Positions 5,258-6,588 of a stretch of DNA of 6,588 nt are shown one piece after another. The stretch's first letter is position 1. Each line of letters begins with the position of its first letter. The notes under the pieces are model-generated. The model saw only the letters and a program-made list of their open reading frames with translations, was not told the DNA's origin and did not search any database. The position numbers were made by a program, and so were the translations under genes. Source of the stretch: Clostridiales bacterium (lineage in GTDB: Bacteria > Bacillota > Clostridia > Saccharofermentanales > Saccharofermentanaceae); contig JAFGGR010000098.1 of NCBI GenBank assembly GCA_016930475.1, positions 1 through 6,588 of the forward strand. Direction: 5' to 3'.

Positions 5258-5263
5258 AAATAT

Positions 5264-5290
5264 GCGAAGCCGAAATTACCTCCGGCTTCG
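5264..5290 (-). repeat. Inverted repeat across the hisE stop codon
   Basis: CGAAGCCG (5265-5272) and CGGCTTCG (5283-5290) form an 8-bp stem with a 10-nt loop that contains the hisE TAA. Only CATATTTAA follows on the - strand, so it would be a weak terminator alone. It may protect the mRNA 3' end or assist the terminator at 5183-5257. Confidence 0.5.
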
Positions 5291-5566
5291 AAGCTCGTCG
5301 TATATATCGTCCGGAGTAATACCCTTTTCGGCCATCAGGACCATCAGATGGTACTGCAGATCCGCGATCTCGTAAACGATATCCTTCTTCTCTCCGTTCA
5401 GAGACGAAATGACGACCTCGATGGCCTCCTCGCCGAACTTCTTGCATATTTTCCCGAGCCCTTTCGAAAAGAGATAATTCGTGTACGAGCCTTCCGCAGG
5501 GTTCGCTCGCCGATCCATGATCACATCGTAGAGTTCTTGAATAATGCTCTCTTTATTGTCTGTCAT
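5276..5566 (-). CDS. hisE: Phosphoribosyl-ATP pyrophosphatase
   Basis: HisE hydrolyses phosphoribosyl-ATP to phosphoribosyl-AMP plus pyrophosphate, the second step of histidine synthesis, in the cytoplasm. The 96 residues match the stand-alone family and its MazG-like all-alpha fold. Visible motifs are [27 protein letters not shown] at 27-53, with the metal-binding Glu cluster (Glu46, Glu47, Glu50), and [14 protein letters not shown] at 65-78, with Glu66 and Asp69. The start is the ATG at 5566. It overlaps the hisF-hisI stop as ATGA and has GGAGGG six bases upstream (5578-5573), so translation is probably coupled. The frame is open upstream to 5659, but that part lies inside hisI and does not resemble HisE. 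Its product PR-AMP is the substrate of the HisI domain encoded just before it. Confidence 0.96.
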   Translation of the reverse strand: MTDNKESIIQELYDVIMDRRANPAEGSYTNYLFSKGLGKICKKFGEEAIEVVISSLNGEKKDIVYEIADLQYHLMVLMAEKGITPDDIYDELRSRR

Positions 5567-6588
5567 TTGGTTCCCTCCGAACTTGCCAGTGAACTCATGT
5601 CGTCCTTCAGAATGTCGTCGAGCTCGGAGTAAAAACAACTCCGGTTCCCGGTATGGCACGCCACGCCTTTCTGGTCGATAAAGAATAACAGAGAATCCCT
5701 GTCGCAGTCAATCTTAACCGAGCGAACAGTCTGTGTGTTGCCCGAGGTCTCTCCCTTGCGCCAGAGACGCTCCCGGCTTCTCGAAAAATAATGCATCTGG
5801 TCGGTCGTCAGGGTTTGATCGAATGCCTCATAATCCATGTAAGCAAGCATCAGGACGTCTTTGCTTGCGTCGTCGACGACAATCGCGGGCACCAGCCCGA
5901 GGACATCCTTCTTCATTCTCTGCCACAGCGAAAGTGCGCGACCGATCTTGCGGACGGGAATGCCCCGTTCGTCGAGGTAGTTTTTAAGTTTTTCCACGGA
6001 GATCTCGCCAAAGTGAAAGAGACTGGCGGCCAGGACCGCGTCCGCTTTTCCCTCGACGATCCCGTCGTAAAAATGCTCATAAGCTCCCGCCCCGCCGGAC
6101 GCGATGACCGGGACGGAGACCGCCTCCGCGATCATCCGTGTAATGACATTGTCGTAGCCGATCTTGGTCCCGTCGCGGTCCATGCTTGTTAAGAGGATCT
6201 CGCCGGCGCCGAGTGCCTCGACATTCCGCGCCCACTCGACCGCGTCGATCCCGGTCGTTTGCGTGCCCCCGGCAATGACCACCTCGTAGCCACTCGCTAG
6301 ATTAGCGGTTTTCGGAACACTGCGTACATCGATCGCGACGACGACGCATTGCGAGCCGAATCGCGCGGCCGCCCGGGATACAAACTCCGGATCGCGTACC
6401 GCCGCCGAGTTGAGCGAAATCTTATCGGCGCCCGCGTTGAGGATCTCGCGGATGTCGTCGATTGTGCGAATGCCGCCGCCGACGGTAAAGGGGATAAATA
6501 CCTGCTCGGCGACTCGCCGAACCATATCGATCATCGTTTTCCGCCCCTCAAGGGTCGCGGAGATGTCCAGAAACACCAGCTCGTCGGC
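5563..6588 (-). CDS. hisF-hisI: HisF-HisI fusion: imidazole glycerol phosphate synthase cyclase subunit plus PR-AMP cyclohydrolase (5'-partial)
   Basis: The frame enters from the window edge ([10 protein letters not shown]); about 43 N-terminal residues, including the first catalytic Asp, are outside. Visible residues 1-213 are His[16 protein letters not shown], the phosphate-binding FTVGGGI (34-40), VVAIDVR with the second catalytic Asp (residue 87, equivalent to Asp130 of Thermotoga HisF), [15 protein letters not shown] (132-146) and VIASGGAG (161-168). After a linker of about 11 residues comes HisI (about 225-341): [35 protein letters not shown], metal-binding DCDRD (294-298), and [10 protein letters not shown] with Cys311 and Cys318. 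HisF with HisH makes imidazole glycerol phosphate and AICAR from PRFAR. HisI opens the PR-AMP ring. No stop or frameshift separates the domains. The end overlaps hisE by four bases. Confidence 0.95.
   Translation of the reverse strand, partial: ADELVFLDISATLEGRKTMIDMVRRVAEQVFIPFTVGGGIRTIDDIREILNAGADKISLNSAAVRDPEFVSRAAARFGSQCVVVAIDVRSVPKTANLASGYEVVIAGGTQTTGIDAVEWARNVEALGAGEILLTSMDRDGTKIGYDNVITRMIAEAVSVPVIASGGAGAYEHFYDGIVEGKADAVLAASLFHFGEISVEKLKNYLDERGIPVRKIGRALSLWQRMKKDVLGLVPAIVVDDASKDVLMLAYMDYEAFDQTLTTDQMHYFSRSRERLWRKGETSGNTQTVRSVKIDCDRDSLLFFIDQKGVACHTGNRSCFYSELDDILKDDMSSLASSEGTK

Noticed and set aside
5567..5659. Longer hisE start
   Set aside because: The stretch encodes the conserved HisI C-terminal region in another frame. 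GGAGGG and the ATGA overlap support 5566.
1..6588. CRISPR array, tRNA or rRNA gene, defence system
   Set aside because: No spaced direct repeats, cloverleaf-like sequences, rRNA segments or recognisable defence domains were seen. The only repeats are the coding tandem units in rplJ and regulatory inverted repeats.

Overview
The window is a typical bacterial ribosomal/secretion/transcription gene block. A partial histidine operon precedes it on the same (-) strand, and a rearranged-looking segment follows it at the low-coordinate end. Read in the direction of transcription (high to low coordinates), the order is hisF-hisI fusion (5' end cut by the window) > hisE > rpmG > secE > nusG > rplK > rplA > rplJ > rplL > intrinsic terminator. 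Beyond the terminator lie a convergent (+)-strand orphan ORF (239-898) and a decayed IS3-family transposase fragment (1-123). The host is most likely a Bacillota member of clostridial type. This rests on strong AGGAGG-type ribosome binding sites, a zinc-ribbon (four-Cys) L33, a short one-helix SecE core, and an L10 leader RNA joined to an intrinsic attenuator. The taxonomic call is inference only.

Histidine part (5264-6588): HisF (cyclase subunit) and HisI (PR-AMP cyclohydrolase) are one polypeptide. hisE (PR-ATP pyrophosphatase) follows with a 4-nt ATGA overlap. In many bacteria HisI is instead fused to HisE. Inverted repeats end this operon. The T-rich 3' flank of the outer repeat runs directly into the -35 box of a near-consensus sigma-70 promoter (TTGACA-17-TAGAAT) that drives rpmG-secE-nusG and probably rplKA.

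Ribosomal part (1034-5073): rpmG (L33), secE, nusG, rplK (L11) and rplA (L1) are co-oriented with short gaps. The nusG-rplK gap carries a compact set of inverted repeats suited to an autogenous L1-type control element. The rplA-rplJ gap (296 nt) carries a candidate promoter, a recognisable L10 leader RNA, and a terminator hairpin just before the rplJ ribosome binding site. One leader segment can pair with either the L10 leader stem or the terminator, which is the logic of L10-controlled transcription attenuation. L10 has a C-terminal extension of about 120 residues built on a perfect 72-bp tandem duplication. SecE also carries an unusual acidic, Thr-rich C-terminal tail.

Low-coordinate end (1-1033): rplL is followed by a strong, probably bidirectional terminator rather than by rpoB. 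The next gene is an unrecognised 219-residue ORF on the opposite strand, next to an IS remnant. This suggests the common rplJL-rpoBC linkage was broken here, but the window cannot show where rpoBC lies. Apart from the rplA-rplJ gap, which is annotated below, no gene-free stretch approaches 300 nt.
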